A stretch of DNA of 64,000 nt from Annulohypoxylon bovei var. microspora. Its lineage: Eukaryota > Ascomycota > Sordariomycetes > Xylariales > Hypoxylaceae. Position 1 is the first letter of the stretch; each line of letters opens with the position of its first letter. A program made the translations under genes and the position numbers. Below the pieces are notes generated by a model. The model ran no database searches, was not told the DNA's origin, and saw nothing but the letters and a program-made list of their open reading frames with translations. Below, in pieces: positions 32,203 through 44,079 of this stretch. The DNA lies in the NCBI GenBank assembly GCA_022836615.1, contig MU405395.1, forward strand, positions 1-64,000, read 5' to 3'.

Positions 32203-35200
32203 CGTGGGCAACTGAGAAGAGCCGACAGGAGTAAGAGCCGACAGGAGTAAGAGCCGACAGGAGTAAGAGCCGACAGGAGTAAGAGCCGACAGGAGTAAGA
32301 GCCGACAGGAGTAAGAGCCGACAGGAGTAAGAGATGGATAACCGAGATATGCTATGAAGCTTGAACGGGCACGACCATATATGGGTATTAAGGGAGAGGG
32401 GATATATTAAGGTCGTAAGGGTTCAAGACATTCCAATCTCTCTCTAATTTCCTGACGTTCTGTATAGGCTACCGTACGGGCGTAGAGAAGGGGTTCGATA
32501 ATTCGGGACCAGGAACCCGAGTTTATAAGGTCTACTTCAAACTCGTCTTCCATCCAACAGTTTCAACCATTTTGGGAAACCATCTCAGCCACGATCCTAG
32601 CACCATGCGTGGAACACGGCTCTCCGCATCCTAAAAGCTTCTTCCATGCTGAGGAATGAGGGGAAACCCGATCTATCCCAGGAGCTAGAGAACGGCCGCG
32701 CAGACGAGCGACGGTAAATGTCATTTTTTCCGCGAGTTATGTCTGTACCTACCTCTAGCGGCTCGGTGGGAATGTTGGGGGATGGTCAGCAAAAATTGGG
32801 CGACGAAAACACATCGAGCAATGATTGGCCGCTAGAGCACTGACGAGCAACCAGAAAATGGCGAGCCTCGAAGCCTCTTATTCGCTGGGCCATCCCGACA
32901 TGGAGCTTCTGCAAGTCACCCAAAGTTTAATGCTACCTCGATCAGCTAAATCAGCTTGATCAGCCAGCCCGTTCCGCCCGTTCCCAGATGACTTTCAGCG
33001 ATCAGCAAGAGCTACTACGGAAGCTAGGAAATAATATCTATCTGACAGGTAGTATTCGTCCTGTGTCGTACAGCATGTTCAGCATGTTCAGCATGTCGTA
33101 CGGCGTCTCGGCAGCCATCATTAAGCATAAATGAGTTTTGACAGCTAGACGGCGTGTAGCGTGACAAGACAAGATGTGACGTATCTTCTCAGCCTCCGAT
33201 GAGACGGTGTGTGAAGGGGTTGGAGAAGGTGTCAAATTAGGGTCTTAGAAATAACTGTTGGGAGTCCCATTGGTGGATCTCCCGTCACGTTTGGTACTCC
33301 ACGACACCAATTTAGGGCGACCTGACCCACGTGAGGTTCTGTTTACCTCTGTTATGTGCCGTTTGGTGCCGGATGAGCAGGGATTCAGGGATTCATCACT
33401 CGACGGTTTAATTTTCGGTGTTGACGAGAGTGAAGGATTGGCTTTGGAACGCCTCAGCCGCCCAGTATTAGTCGCACAACTGTTTCCAAGCGTGACAAGA
33501 GTAAGCAGAGGCGCCTTCTGGATATCGAACTTCCCGTCTTGTTAAGTTCCTATCGTCGATTATCATATCGATCAGGTTTTCTCAACTCGAGAGTTGGTTA
33601 AGAGTAACGGTTGAGGGCGCTAGGAATTGAACGCGGCGGAATTAGGTAAAACCACGCCTCGAAAGAGACCAAAGAGGTGTAAGAAGGTCCGAGACCTGGG
33701 GAATCCATGGCATAATATTCTTAGTATTCACGATATTAGTATAGTATGGTACTAATATTCGGACATATCTCCTAAGATGGTTATCCATTCGTGGAGGGTA
33801 GCCGGCAACGATGTCTTCTAGCCTTCTAGGCGGGTGTAATGAGGTAATACCCAAGTTGTTAATAGGATGCTAATATGACCCAATGTGCCACTAATATAAA
33901 AACTAGAAAGAACGTGATCATTGGCGCCCCGCTAGCATTGTGGCTTTTGGGGGGGGGTTAAGGGGCTTTAGGGCTTTTACTATGGCTTTTATTATGGCTT
34001 TTGTACTACCTGGATGCCGGCTTTACCATTGTCCACCTGCACTTACTCCGCACTAATCCTCCAATCCCTTAATCCCCTGTATGATTTATCCGTGTTTGGA
34101 GCGCTAAAGAATTGCTAAAGAGATGCTAAAAGGATGTTAAGTCCCCTAAAGAATGTTGAGCCCCCTATTCCCCAGCTTTTAAGTCTCTTAGTATTTTCTA
34201 GCCTCTTTCACCTTTTTAGTCTAACAACAAAGAACTAAGAATTACCTAGTCACATTCGAAAATCATACCCTGCGATTCTTCCAAGAACGAGCTTCACCTC
34301 TATCTCTCTTCAGTCTAGCACCGGAACCTGAAATCTGTATCTAGATTGCTTCCCGATGCGCATCATGGCAGCTATGCTACTATGGTCCATCCCAATTGCG
34401 ACCTCGAACTGCGTCATAGGACGGACTAGGTAGCGTACCCATGAGCTTCCAACTTCATCCAGGTGCTCGCTGCTACCGCTGCTACTCGCTTGTCTCTTTC
34501 TGTCCGTCAACCGAAGATGCGGGATATGCGGAATACTCCGTAATCAGATGTCAAAGCTCATTTGCCAAGATGTAACCCTGAGTCTCTTTTCGACCTTCTC
34601 TGCCTCCTTTTCTACCTGCCTACCTGCCTACCCAGTGCCCAGCCAGCCCAGCTACCTACCTATTTATACAAAGTCTGCAGTGCAACTGAGGAATCATCCC
34701 GAGGTGACCGCTCTTTTGCGTCTATCACTATCACATACATGTGACCTCTTTATTCTGCATACTACATATCTTGGCTTTAGCTCATTTGATCCTACCATAC
34801 TTAAGTACCTGTCAGTGCAGAAATGGCAACCCTTTGAAGTTAATGTGCAGTACGCTGTCAAGTCAAGTCAAGTCAAGTCGATCATAGGCCGAGGTTGGGA
34901 GAGCTGAAAGACTGAGGAGTTGGCTAGGCTGCTAGGGGGTCAGGGTGACTTATCAGGTTGGCGATCCAAATCACAATATCAGCACGCATATTGGAACCTG
35001 GGAGATTATCTCTTGGACCAACCCACTTCTGCCCCGCCCATTCTCAGATATCCCCCCGATTCTCAGGCTTAATAACCATGCGCTATACCATGTGCTATTC
35101 CGGCATTACGGCATGTCCCCAAGATCTCGTATGGAAAAATGATAAGCATGAGGATGATATGCTCGGATCCCATCCGCATACCGAGGTGCATGCCTCATAC

Positions 35201-35484
35201 ATGCTGTATGTCTTACACGGGCAGCCGGGCTGAGCCGTCCAGATCGCCAGATGCGGGTTCCTCGTGCTTGGTTCCTGGGTCATCCATCCTGCCGCTTGTG
35301 TACATATTAATATACGGCAGTCGCCAATCATCTGTGTGTAAATGTCGGTGTCTCGTCGTTTAGCCACGGAAGCGAGCTTGCCCACGAACCCATGATGCGC
35401 TTTTGGAGTCCTGTAAATACCTGATATCTTCAACTAGCCATCCTAAGGACATCTCCTATCCTTGACCTTCTCTTAATAATTATA
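32203..35484. other. Gene-poor spacer between divergent lipase and beta-glucosidase
   Basis: About 3.3 kb has no supportable gene. It begins with the 16-bp repeat array at 32219-32330. A G9 run with GGCTTTT repetitions lies at about 33950-34005, and GCTAAAGA-type repetitions at 34100-34145. A GTCAA pentamer array lies at about 34858-34878. Frames at 33258-33545 (plus) and 34310-34510 (minus) start with TTG and show no domains. Confidence 0.55.
32219..32330. repeat. 16-bp minisatellite, seven copies, upstream of the lipase
   Basis: Seven essentially identical head-to-tail copies of GAGCCGACAGGAGTAA start 17 bp upstream of the lipase ATG. The array therefore lies in its 5' untranslated region or core promoter. 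Copy-number change here would alter leader length. Confidence 0.95.
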
Positions 35485-38388
35485 ATGGTAATTCTCAATA
35501 TGGAGTGTCCCTCAGGACTCCGTAGTCTCTCGTTGTTCATCCTGGCCGGATCTGTCTCGGCCGGCGTCTTACAGGCTCGGGACCCCGTACCTAGTGGTTA
35601 TGTCGCAGCTCCGTATTACCCAGCCCCTTACGGCGGCTGGACCGACGATTGGTCCGAAAGCTACGACAAGGCGGTCAAGTTGGTATCACAGATGACTCTA
35701 GCTGAGAAGGTCAACATAACTGCCGGTACCGGGTTTTTCATGGTAAATCCCTTGCGAGTCTCATCCCTAAATTCTTACTAATATCGATTTAGGGTATGTT
35801 ATTAAATATTAAAGTTAATTGATTAGGTATATATGTAACCTTTAAATGCTGATACGTGTGGCTTAAAGGACCTTGTGTCGGAAATACCGGCAGTGTTCCA
35901 CGACTGGGAATCCCGAATTTGTGCTTGCAGGATGGACCCCTGGGAGTGCGCACGACAGATAATATCACTGCCTTCCCTGCCGGAATCACCACCGGTGCAA
36001 CGTTTAACAAAGACCTCATCTACCAGAGGGGCGTCGCTCTAGGTGAAGAGTTCAGGGGTAAGGGGGCCAACTTCTACCTGGGACCATGCGTCGGCCCCCT
36101 TGGGAAGAAACCGCGAGGAGGCCGAAACTGGGAGGGCTTCGGAGTAGATCCGGTGCTTCAAGCAGTCGCCGGTGCCGCTACGATTAAGGGGGTTCAGGAG
36201 CAAGGAGTCATCGCTACGTTGAAGCACCTGATCGGATACGAACAGGAGCTTTATCGCATGTATAACCCGTTTCAGCAAGCTTATAGCGCAAACATCGGTA
36301 TGTGTGCATGACGAAATTATCAATGGTGATGGCTTTGACTAATCAAGTTATAGATGACCGAGCACTACACGAACTATACCTTTGGCCGTTCGCTGAAGGT
36401 GTCAAGGCCGGTGTTGGTTCGGTCATGACATCTTACAACGCCGTAAGTTTCTTTGCTATGATTATTTTATCAAACGATTCTTATTAATTATGTCGCAGGT
36501 CAACGGTTCTGCTGCGTCCCAAAACAGTTACGCTATCAACGGTCTCTTGAAGGATGAGCTAGGGTTTCAAGGCTTGGTGATGACCGACTGGCTCGCGCAG
36601 ATCTCGGGAGTCGGCTCTGCTCTCGCTGGTCTGGATATGTCTATGCCTGGAGATACAATCGGTAATACCATTCCTCTGCTTGGCATTTCGGACTGGATGT
36701 ACGAGCTCACGCGATCGGTACTGAACGGCACCGTCCCCGTGGACCGGATAAACGACATGGCTACGCGTGTCGTCGCTACGTGGTATCAACTCGGCCAGGA
36801 CAAGGACTACCCGCTTCCTAACTTTTCCTCGAACACCGCCGACGCCACGGGGCCGCTGTACCCAGGCGCCCTATTCTCGCCATCTGGCGTAGTTAACCAA
36901 TACGTCAATGTGCAGGCGAACCACAAAGTGGTAGCCAAGCAAGTCGCCCAGGAAGCCGTCACCCTGTTGAAGAACAACGGAAGCTTCCTCCCGCTGTCGA
37001 CTTCGTCGCCCCTTTTCGTGTTCGGCACCGACGCCCAGGCTGACCCTAAAGGCGTCAACTCGTGCACGGACAAGAGCTGCAACAGGGGCCTCTTGGGCAT
37101 GGGCTGGGGCTCGGGATCTGCTAACTACCCGTACCTGGACGACCCGATCAGCTCGCTGAAGCGAAAGGCGGCGAACGTGACATACTACGCGACGGACAGC
37201 TTCCCCACCGTCGCGACGCCAACCGCCAACGACGTGGCCATCGTGTTCATCAGCTCCGACTCCGGCGAAAACTCGTACACAGTCGAGGACAACCACGGCG
37301 ACCGCGACGCGTCCGGCCTCGTCGCGTGGCACGACGGGGACACCCTCGTGCAAAAGGCCGCGGCGAAGTACAGCAACGTGATCGTCGTCGTCCACACCGT
37401 CGGGCCCATCATCATGGAGCCGTGGATCGACCTGCCGTCCGTCAAGTCCGTGCTCGTAGCCCACCTCCCGGGCCAAGAAGCCGGCGACTCGCTAACCGAA
37501 ATCATATTCGGCGAGGCGTCCCCCAGCGGCCACCTGCCGTACAGCATCCCGGTGGCAGAGTCCGACTACTCGTCGTCCTTCGACCTGGTCGCGACGCCGC
37601 TAAGCCAGACCCAGGACACGTACGCCGAGGGCCTGTACGTCGACTACCGGTACCTCAACAAGGCGGGCGTCAAGCCGCGCTTCGCCTTCGGCCACGGGCT
37701 CAGCTTCGGCAACTTCTCCTTCTCGGGCGCCTCCATCGCGCGCGTCACCCCGCTGACCAGCGTGCCGCCCGCGCGCCCCGCCAAGCCCGCGTCCCCGGTC
37801 GCGAGCATGAACACGACGATCCCGGCGGCCAGCGAGGCGTACTACCCGGCCGGCTTCAGCACCATCTGGCGGTACCTGTACTCGTGGCTCAGCACGTCGG
37901 ACGCGGACGCGGCGTACAAGATCGGCGCGGCGAGCACGTCCAAGTACGCGTACCCGGCGGGCTACTCGGCCGTGCAGAAGACGGCGGCGCCCCCCGCGGG
38001 CGGCGCCAGCGGCGGCAACCCCGCGCTGTGGGACGTGGCGTACACGCTCTCCGTCACCGTGACCAACACGGCGACGAGCGGGCCCGCGAGCAAGGCGCTC
38101 GCCCAGGCGTACGTGCAGTTCCCGGCCGGCTCCGCCTTCGACACCCCCGTCATCCAGCTGCGCGACTTCGAGAAGACGGCCGCGCTGGCGCCCGGCGCGA
38201 GCGCGGACGTGCAGCTGACGCTCACCCGCAAGGATCTGAGCGTCTGGGATGTCGTTAGCCAGAACTGGGTCGTGCCCGACACGGCGGGCCAGTATAAGGT
38301 TTGGATCGGGGAGGCGAGCGATAGCTTCGGGGTGGTTTGCTATTCCGATAGCTTGACGTGCGAGAGCGGTGTGGCGAGTCCTGTTTAG
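35485..38388 (+). CDS. Secreted GH3 beta-glucosidase (five coding exons plus a 1-nt exon)
   Basis: The enzyme is an extracellular family GH3 beta-glucosidase that releases glucose from cello-oligosaccharides. Exons are 35485-35742, 35793 (one base), 35869-36297, 36354-36442 and 36499-38388, giving 888 residues with an N-terminal signal ([20 protein letters not shown]) after ATG 35485 or 35500. Seen in order: [29 protein letters not shown] (substrate loop), [30 protein letters not shown] (205-213), and [10 protein letters not shown] with the nucleophile Asp about 289. Then come the alpha/beta sandwich domain ([17 protein letters not shown]) and a C-terminal fibronectin III domain ([16 protein letters not shown]). 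The usual Asn in KHxxxNEQE is Tyr here. Without the 1-nt exon the frame breaks after FFM. An Ala/Ser/Tyr-rich linker precedes the last domain. Coding sequence past 36900 is very GC-rich. Confidence 0.92.
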
Positions 38389-38968
38389 AGGTTAGGATGA
38401 GAGAGCAGACTTCGATGAAGGAGTTATGAATGTATGTATGCACGGCTACATGAGTACATAGGTAGTCTGGAGATAATTTCCTACTCGCTGCGTCTGGATG
38501 AGGGCGATGTTCATATGCGTACCTATGTTATAAATAAATGTCTTATAGGATAAATACACTTTTCAGATGTAGGCTGTTTCGTATGAAGGATTAGGTGAAT
38601 TTAATGTCAGAAAGTGTAATAGCACATCTCATATGATAGAAGCATTGCTCACCAATGCCCCCGCAAGATGAGTCCCGAGTAAAATGATACTGCGGCTGAT
38701 TGGCACGAAAGCTCTTCGTTCATAGGTGAGTTTTGAAATATACAGTTCTATGTGTAGTATATGGTACACACCTTTGCCATTCATCACTCGAGATATGGCA
38801 CATACACCAAATCAACCAACCTGCTCACCCCATAACCTCGTGTAACATCCATGGCACAGAACCTCCCTTTTTTAGGAAATTCTTATCTCGTATCCAGAGG
38901 TTTGGTGAAGTACATATGTAGATACCTTATGTACCCAGGCAGGCGAGCCGGAAGTCACCAACAGCGGT
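38389..38968. other. Spacer between beta-glucosidase and bL34m
   Basis: Convergent 3' regions lie here. A TGTATGTATG repetition occurs at about 38430-38441. No gene is seen. Confidence 0.6.
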
Positions 38969-39463
38969 CTAATTCGACAGCATAGTCCTCCCCTTAGACC
39001 TCCTCCGCTGCAGCACCTTGCGGCCATTCCTCGTGCGCTGCCGGGCCAGGAACCCGAATTTCCTCTTGCGCTTCAGCCGGCTCGTGCGCGCCATCGTCCC
39101 GGGGCGCGGGCCGAAGCGCACCTGCGCCGCGCAGCCGGCAAGCGAGGGGTGGGAGGTTACGGAGGTCTTGGGGACGAGGTCTAGGGCCGCGCCGCTGCTT
39201 GGCGCGGGCGCGAACGAGCATGTGGGGAGGTTTGCGGCCCGGAATACAGTGCTGCTGGTGCTGCTAGGGGCGAGGATTGTTGGGCGCAGGCTGGGGAGCG
39301 AGGAGAATGTTCTATGGGAGAGGAGTTAGTTGGTGGTATATTGGAAGGAGGGGAAGTTTAAGACGAACCTCCTCGTAGCCAACGATTGTATAGTAGAGGT
39401 TATTGTCGCTACGGCCTTGGAGCCGCGAGCTCTTGGGAGAGCTGCTAGAGTGAGAGACCGCAT
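38969..39463 (-). CDS. MRPL34: Mitochondrial large ribosomal subunit protein bL34m (two exons)
   Basis: This encodes a mitochondrial bL34 homologue of the large ribosomal subunit. Minus-strand exons are 39463-39369 and 39311-38969; the short intron has a GTTCGT donor and CATAG acceptor, and the join closes to 145 residues. The N-terminal 95 residues are rich in Ser, Ala, Leu and Arg and nearly free of acids until the middle, as expected for a mitochondrial targeting and linker region (MRSLTLAALPRARGSKAVAT). The C-terminal 45 residues contain the diagnostic bL34 pattern SRLKRKRKFGFLARQRTRNG followed by RKVLQRRRSKGR. The family core normally begins TFQPSxRKRKRxHGF; here TxARTSRLKRKRKFGF replaces it. 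The gene is small and would be missed in a search for long frames. Confidence 0.9.
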
Positions 39464-41939
39464 TTTGCGAGGATGATAAGGCCGAGCGAAATCGAATCAC
39501 CGACTAGGAGAGCTTTATTCGTGATATCGGTTCAATATAGCTTCATGCTTCTTTTATTTCTCCCTTCTGAATTCCCCTGGGCAATCCCTCTCTTCGAATA
39601 GTATCTCCGCCGCGGATACGTCTCAATTGGAGCCCCTCGTAATCGTAGTGCGGTCGTTGTCGCTTGTTGTCGCTGTTTAGTGAAATTTCTCAGAAGCCGA
39701 AAATTCGGATAGGAAAATCAATTGGACAGATGGAAACGGTCCGGTAAGGTTTGGCAGTGGGCTGCATTAGCGCGCCAAGGTGGGATGGGGCAATGATCTC
39801 AGTGATGATGTTGAACCTTATAAACGATTTTGGGGCCGTGCAATGCACCTGATAATGCTATAATGCAAATTATGTCAATACAGTAGTGATTTTGGAAAGT
39901 GGAAATGATTTCGAGATTAAAACGATTTTGAAAAAACACATAATCTTACCAACGAAATAGTCTTGCATTATCAATATTATGTGTAAAATATAAGGGTTTT
40001 CGTTAGTAAGATCATTATATATTGGTAATTGTCACGTACTTTCAACAGGGTCACTGAGATCATGTGTAGGTCTCGAAAGCATTCCAAATCCCGAGATCAT
40101 TTCGTGCATACCCCCTTTAAAAATGAAAAAATATTAGCTTATGCCATGTGGCGTATTACTAATACGAATATATGATCTAATTGAATTGATTGAATTGAAT
40201 AATAACATATACAAGTCAACACAGGTGAGGATTGAATGAAGAGTTTACGGATTTACAAGCTACGATTTTACGATTGAGCTACAAGGTTACAATTACAATT
40301 ACGAATCTACGATACTGAGAAGCTGTTGCCTTATTGAGGTCTTTAAGTTGTTCGAGTTCTCAGGGAAACTGCGAGGTTTTAGCCACGTTACACAAAGTGG
40401 GGATAATTACATAATTGACATGATCACTACTACCATAATTTCCAGGAAATCGACTTTGAATTCAAAAATCATTTCCAGTTGGAAATCGTCTTAAGATCAT
40501 ACCTGCTTCGAGATTATTTTCATCGCAAGGCAATTGCGAACAATTGTAATTGTTTTCTAATGGCAACCATAATAGTGACGATTTTCGGCTATTATAATTA
40601 TATTGAAGTAATGGTCATAATCTTATAGCCGAAAATGGTCCTGGAGATCATGACCCCATCCCACCCCGGCGCGCTAATGTGTCGTTGAACTTATGCCTCA
40701 TTATCGATAAGAACGTCATACACAGAATTACCTAAGACAATCGTGTACCTAGGTACCTAGATGTATTTGAGGGTAGAAGATGTTCAGTCTATTTTACATT
40801 CGCATACCAATAAATCTGATACCATAAGAAGCATCACAGTAGGCACATCTTCAATGACACAGCCAAGTGTTTCAAAAGGGTAAGTATTGAAGATCTTGGG
40901 AATATTTACCCTACCAAGCCTAGGTACCTAGGTATTCAACCCAGGAATCAGTTGAATAGCAAAAATACTACGCTACCCTTAATGCTTGACTTCAATTCGC
41001 AAATTAGTAGAAAGGTAACCATACTGTGGCAAGGACTAAACACAACATTACATAACTAGACATAGGTACAATGATCAATGCACAACTGAAATTCAAGTCC
41101 TGCGTCCAGATGTGCTTCATCTTCCTTATGGCAATGCGCAAGGCATGGCTCATAATGAAAAAACAAGAAGTTTGAAGAGATCAAAAATTCCGCCCCCTAC
41201 GATCCACGAGGGATAATAGAAGAGGGTCGACACCGCGCTGTGCAATGCAGGTCTTTCCCCTTGCCAACTCTGATGCTTGAGCTAGAGTTGGCGGAACAAG
41301 GTAAGTATGAAGAAGAAAGGAAGGAAAGTAAAAAAGATGAGAGGGAGGACAGATATTTATAAGTTTCTAGAAGCTCACCAAGGCGGTCAAACCAATCAAA
41401 ATGGCAGAATCCTCTCCACATTTTACGTGGAAAGTCCAAAATGTGGTCTGTGCATAACGTTCGCTCTAGTGTAATCTCGTCCAATCTCATAAAACATACC
41501 CGCGCTAGTCTAAATTTGGAAATTCACTTTGCCCGGTTCTGACGCGACTACCTCAACCATCCCGGTCTTCGCGTTTGGACGCGTTTGGACCCACTAACTA
41601 ATCCTAAACAGTTATTCTACCACTTTACCACTCTTCTGCTACTAGACCATGACGATTTGCGTTCAGGAATCTTTCAATTCATTCACCAGCGACGTATTTG
41701 CGACATAGGTTCTTGCCACTTTAATCGTCTCTTTAGATTCGTTCACGATCTTATTTCCCAGCCATAGCCACACGTGATTTATCGAATTTCACGATTTCTT
41801 CGTCCCAGTCAACTTTAACTACCCACCTACCTACCATTCTCCACCTCTCGTAGCCAATTCATCCCTCGATTGACCAGCTTGGTACATCCTCGTTATCGTG
41901 TGATGCCACCTGAGAGCCGACGCTCGGTCAGCTATCCCA
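39464..41939. other. AT-rich spacer containing an inverted-repeat element
   Basis: There are no genes. The main structure is the 0.9-kb element listed at 39765-40679. TACCTAGG microsatellite pieces occur at about 40745-40762 and 40918-40933. A GCGTTTGGAC duplication is at about 41571-41590. The last 150 bp are a pyrimidine-rich leader of the CAF-1 gene. Confidence 0.6.
39765..40679. mobile_element. 0.9-kb non-autonomous element with terminal inverted repeats
   Basis: The two ends are inverted copies of about 36 bp, beginning CATTAGCGCGCC and continuing GGTGGGATGGGG then ATGATCTC, with four mismatches between them (39765-39800 against 40679-40644). The interior is AT-rich, without open frames, and contains a second inverted pair (AATCTTACCAACGAAA near 39942 against TTTCGTTAGTAAGATC near 39998). 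If TA next to GCGCGCC is the target duplication, the ends fit a Tc1/mariner-type insertion at 39768-40676. This is a MITE-like or deleted DNA transposon by structure; no transposase is present. Confidence 0.7.
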
Positions 41940-44079
41940 ATGCCTTTATTTCCGGTGTCCCCCAACATCCAGGAACCGGTCTCGAGAAAGAGAACACACG
42001 AAGAATTTATCGAAGGTTCTATTCAACACGCTACTAGCGAGCCTACCGATTCGGAAAATATAGGGGAGAAGCCTATCGGGTTGCCTACCTCAGTCGTCAC
42101 ACACCACCCACGTGAGTTTCTTGCCATCTCAAATTTTCTACCGATTTTCGTATCGTAGGCTTCAATGTATCGCCGAGCTACTAACACCCGTACTGCAGAA
42201 CTACCTCCCATACCAGCCATAACCATGGAGTCAACACCTGCCAGCAGTCCCGTGGATTTGACAGATCCTGGGTCTACACCATCTTTCGAGGAATCACCTT
42301 CACCAAATAAAACTCCTTCATGTTCACCCTGCGTTACTAAAAACACCACATCTCAATTGACACAATCTCAATTGACGCAATCTCAATTAACACAACTACG
42401 TCCCACACTCCCAACACCCGCTTCCGCTTCCGCTTCCGCTACCACTAGTACTCAACCGGCAAAGCGAAAACTCACAGTAGCGGAGAGGGAGAAGGAGCAC
42501 GCAGAGAAGCGACAGAAAAAGGAAGCAGAAGCTACCGAAAAGGCTAAGAAGAAGGCCGCCGACGAGGCTACTAAGGCAGCTAAGGCCGCGGAAAAGGAGG
42601 AGAAGGAGGCGGCAAGACTAGCGAAGAAAGCCGAGTACGAGGTCAAGAAACGCGAGAGGGAAGAGAAGGAAGCGAAAAAAGCTGAGGAGAAGCGCAAGAA
42701 AGAAGAACAAGAAGCCAAGGCGCGACAAAAGCAGGAGAAGCAAAAGAACTTGTTAGCCGGCTTCGTCATACGAAAACCTACTACATCGTCAGCCAAAATG
42801 TCTGCTGAGCAAGCCGCGAAACCTGCGGGACCTAATACAAGTCCTACGTCGCAGACAGAACCTAAGCAGAAGGACTCGGAATACGAACGAAAGTTCAAAC
42901 CCTTCTTCGTCAAAGATGATGTGAAGCTAGCCCCACGACCTTTTGAGATGGACGAAGAGACCAAAGCCGCCAAATCGGCAATCCTGGACGAGTTCATCCG
43001 TGGTGAGCGCGGCGAGTTCAATCCTAAGCCATTCAACCCTACCGAGACCTTCAACCTAGCATTCCGTCAAAAGCGCGGAAAAGTGGTGCCGAGCGTGAGA
43101 AAGATTATGGAGAAGGTACACGGCGATCCCGTCGAGGTTGCGCTCGGTATGACGGCGGAGAAGTCTGAGTCCCAGATCGAGAAGCTTACCGTCAACGCGC
43201 AAGATCAACTCAACAAGATTCCGATGAAGTACCTCTCCTTTTACGAAGATGTTCGACCACCTTACTTCGGAACCGCGACCGCACCCATGGAGAGACAGAA
43301 GCTTCGTACGCTATCCCGCAGACCCACCGGAAGAGTACTCCCGTTGAATTACGACTACGATTCTGAGGCCGAGTGGGTAGAAGATGAAGACGGCGAAGAC
43401 CTAGATGAGGATGAAGATGATGAGGAGAGCAATGACGGTGACGGAGAAATGGAAGATTTCTTGGATGACTCTGAAGACCACCCTACCGCTGGCCGTCCTA
43501 CGTTCCTCGGCGAGACAGAGCCTGTAAGCACGGGCTTATGCTTTGAAGATGAGAATGGCCGTAACCCTTTGCCATCTATGAACCAATATCGAATGGAGTT
43601 TATACTTGGTACGTCTGATTGCGTGAGATGCTTAGTATCTTAGACTAACAAAATATACAGATACGCAGTCACCGATCGACCCATTCTCTACCGAATACTG
43701 GCCAGATACCCAGGGAAAGAAAAAGGCCCGCACCGCACCAGACACTCTCAAGGTCCCGGCGCTGATGCCCCCTCCCGACGCACCCGGAGACAGCTCGAAG
43801 GTCGCCTCGACTTCCGCCGCCAGCCGCAGCGCGCGAGCAGCAGACGCGAAGGACCTAGTACCGGCAGAGCTGCTGGAGGAGTTCAAGCAAGCCATCATCA
43901 GCGAGGAGCTGCGCGAATTCACGAAGGCGACGATTGTGGAGATGCTGGCCAAGAAGTTCACGTCCTGCACGAAAGCCCAGGTGAAGTCGACGCTCGACAG
44001 AGTCGCCCACCGCATTAGTGTGCCCGGGGCGAAGAAGACGGTCAAGGTCTGGGCCCTGCTGCCGGAACCTGCGTCGTGA
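41940..44079 (+). CDS. CAC1: Chromatin assembly factor 1 large subunit (three exons)
   Basis: The product is the p150/Cac1 (Rlf2) subunit of CAF-1, which deposits histones H3-H4 onto newly replicated DNA. Exons are 41940-42111, 42199-43608 and 43661-44079, in frame to 666 residues. The start at 41940 is set by an in-frame stop just upstream. Domains: a Ser/Thr/Pro-rich N-terminus with three QLTQS copies; the KER region of alternating Lys/Glu/Arg/Ala (about 150-250, for example AEREKEHAEKRQKKEAEATE) forming a long helix; FKPFFVKDDVKLAPRPF; then the acidic ED region with the family signature LNYDYDSEAEWVEDEDGEDL; and a C-terminal winged-helix segment (LLEEFKQAIIS...KKFTSCTKAQVKSTLDRVAH). A PCNA-interaction motif was not clear, although QKNLLAGFVIRKP near the end of the KER resembles one. 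Confidence 0.92.

Noticed and set aside
33258..33545. 95-codon plus-strand frame in the lipase/beta-glucosidase spacer
   Set aside because: Starts with TTG, has no ATG of its own early, no domain, and sits in a repetitive AT-rich spacer.
34310..34510. 66-codon minus-strand frame reading as a possible helix-turn-helix
   Set aside because: Starts with TTG, cannot be extended by plausible exons on either side, and the resemblance is too weak.
37326..38258. 310-codon Arg/Pro-rich frame within the beta-glucosidase
   Set aside because: Out-of-frame shadow in very GC-rich coding sequence; composition (Arg, Ala, Pro, Gly) is typical of frame-shifted GC-rich DNA.
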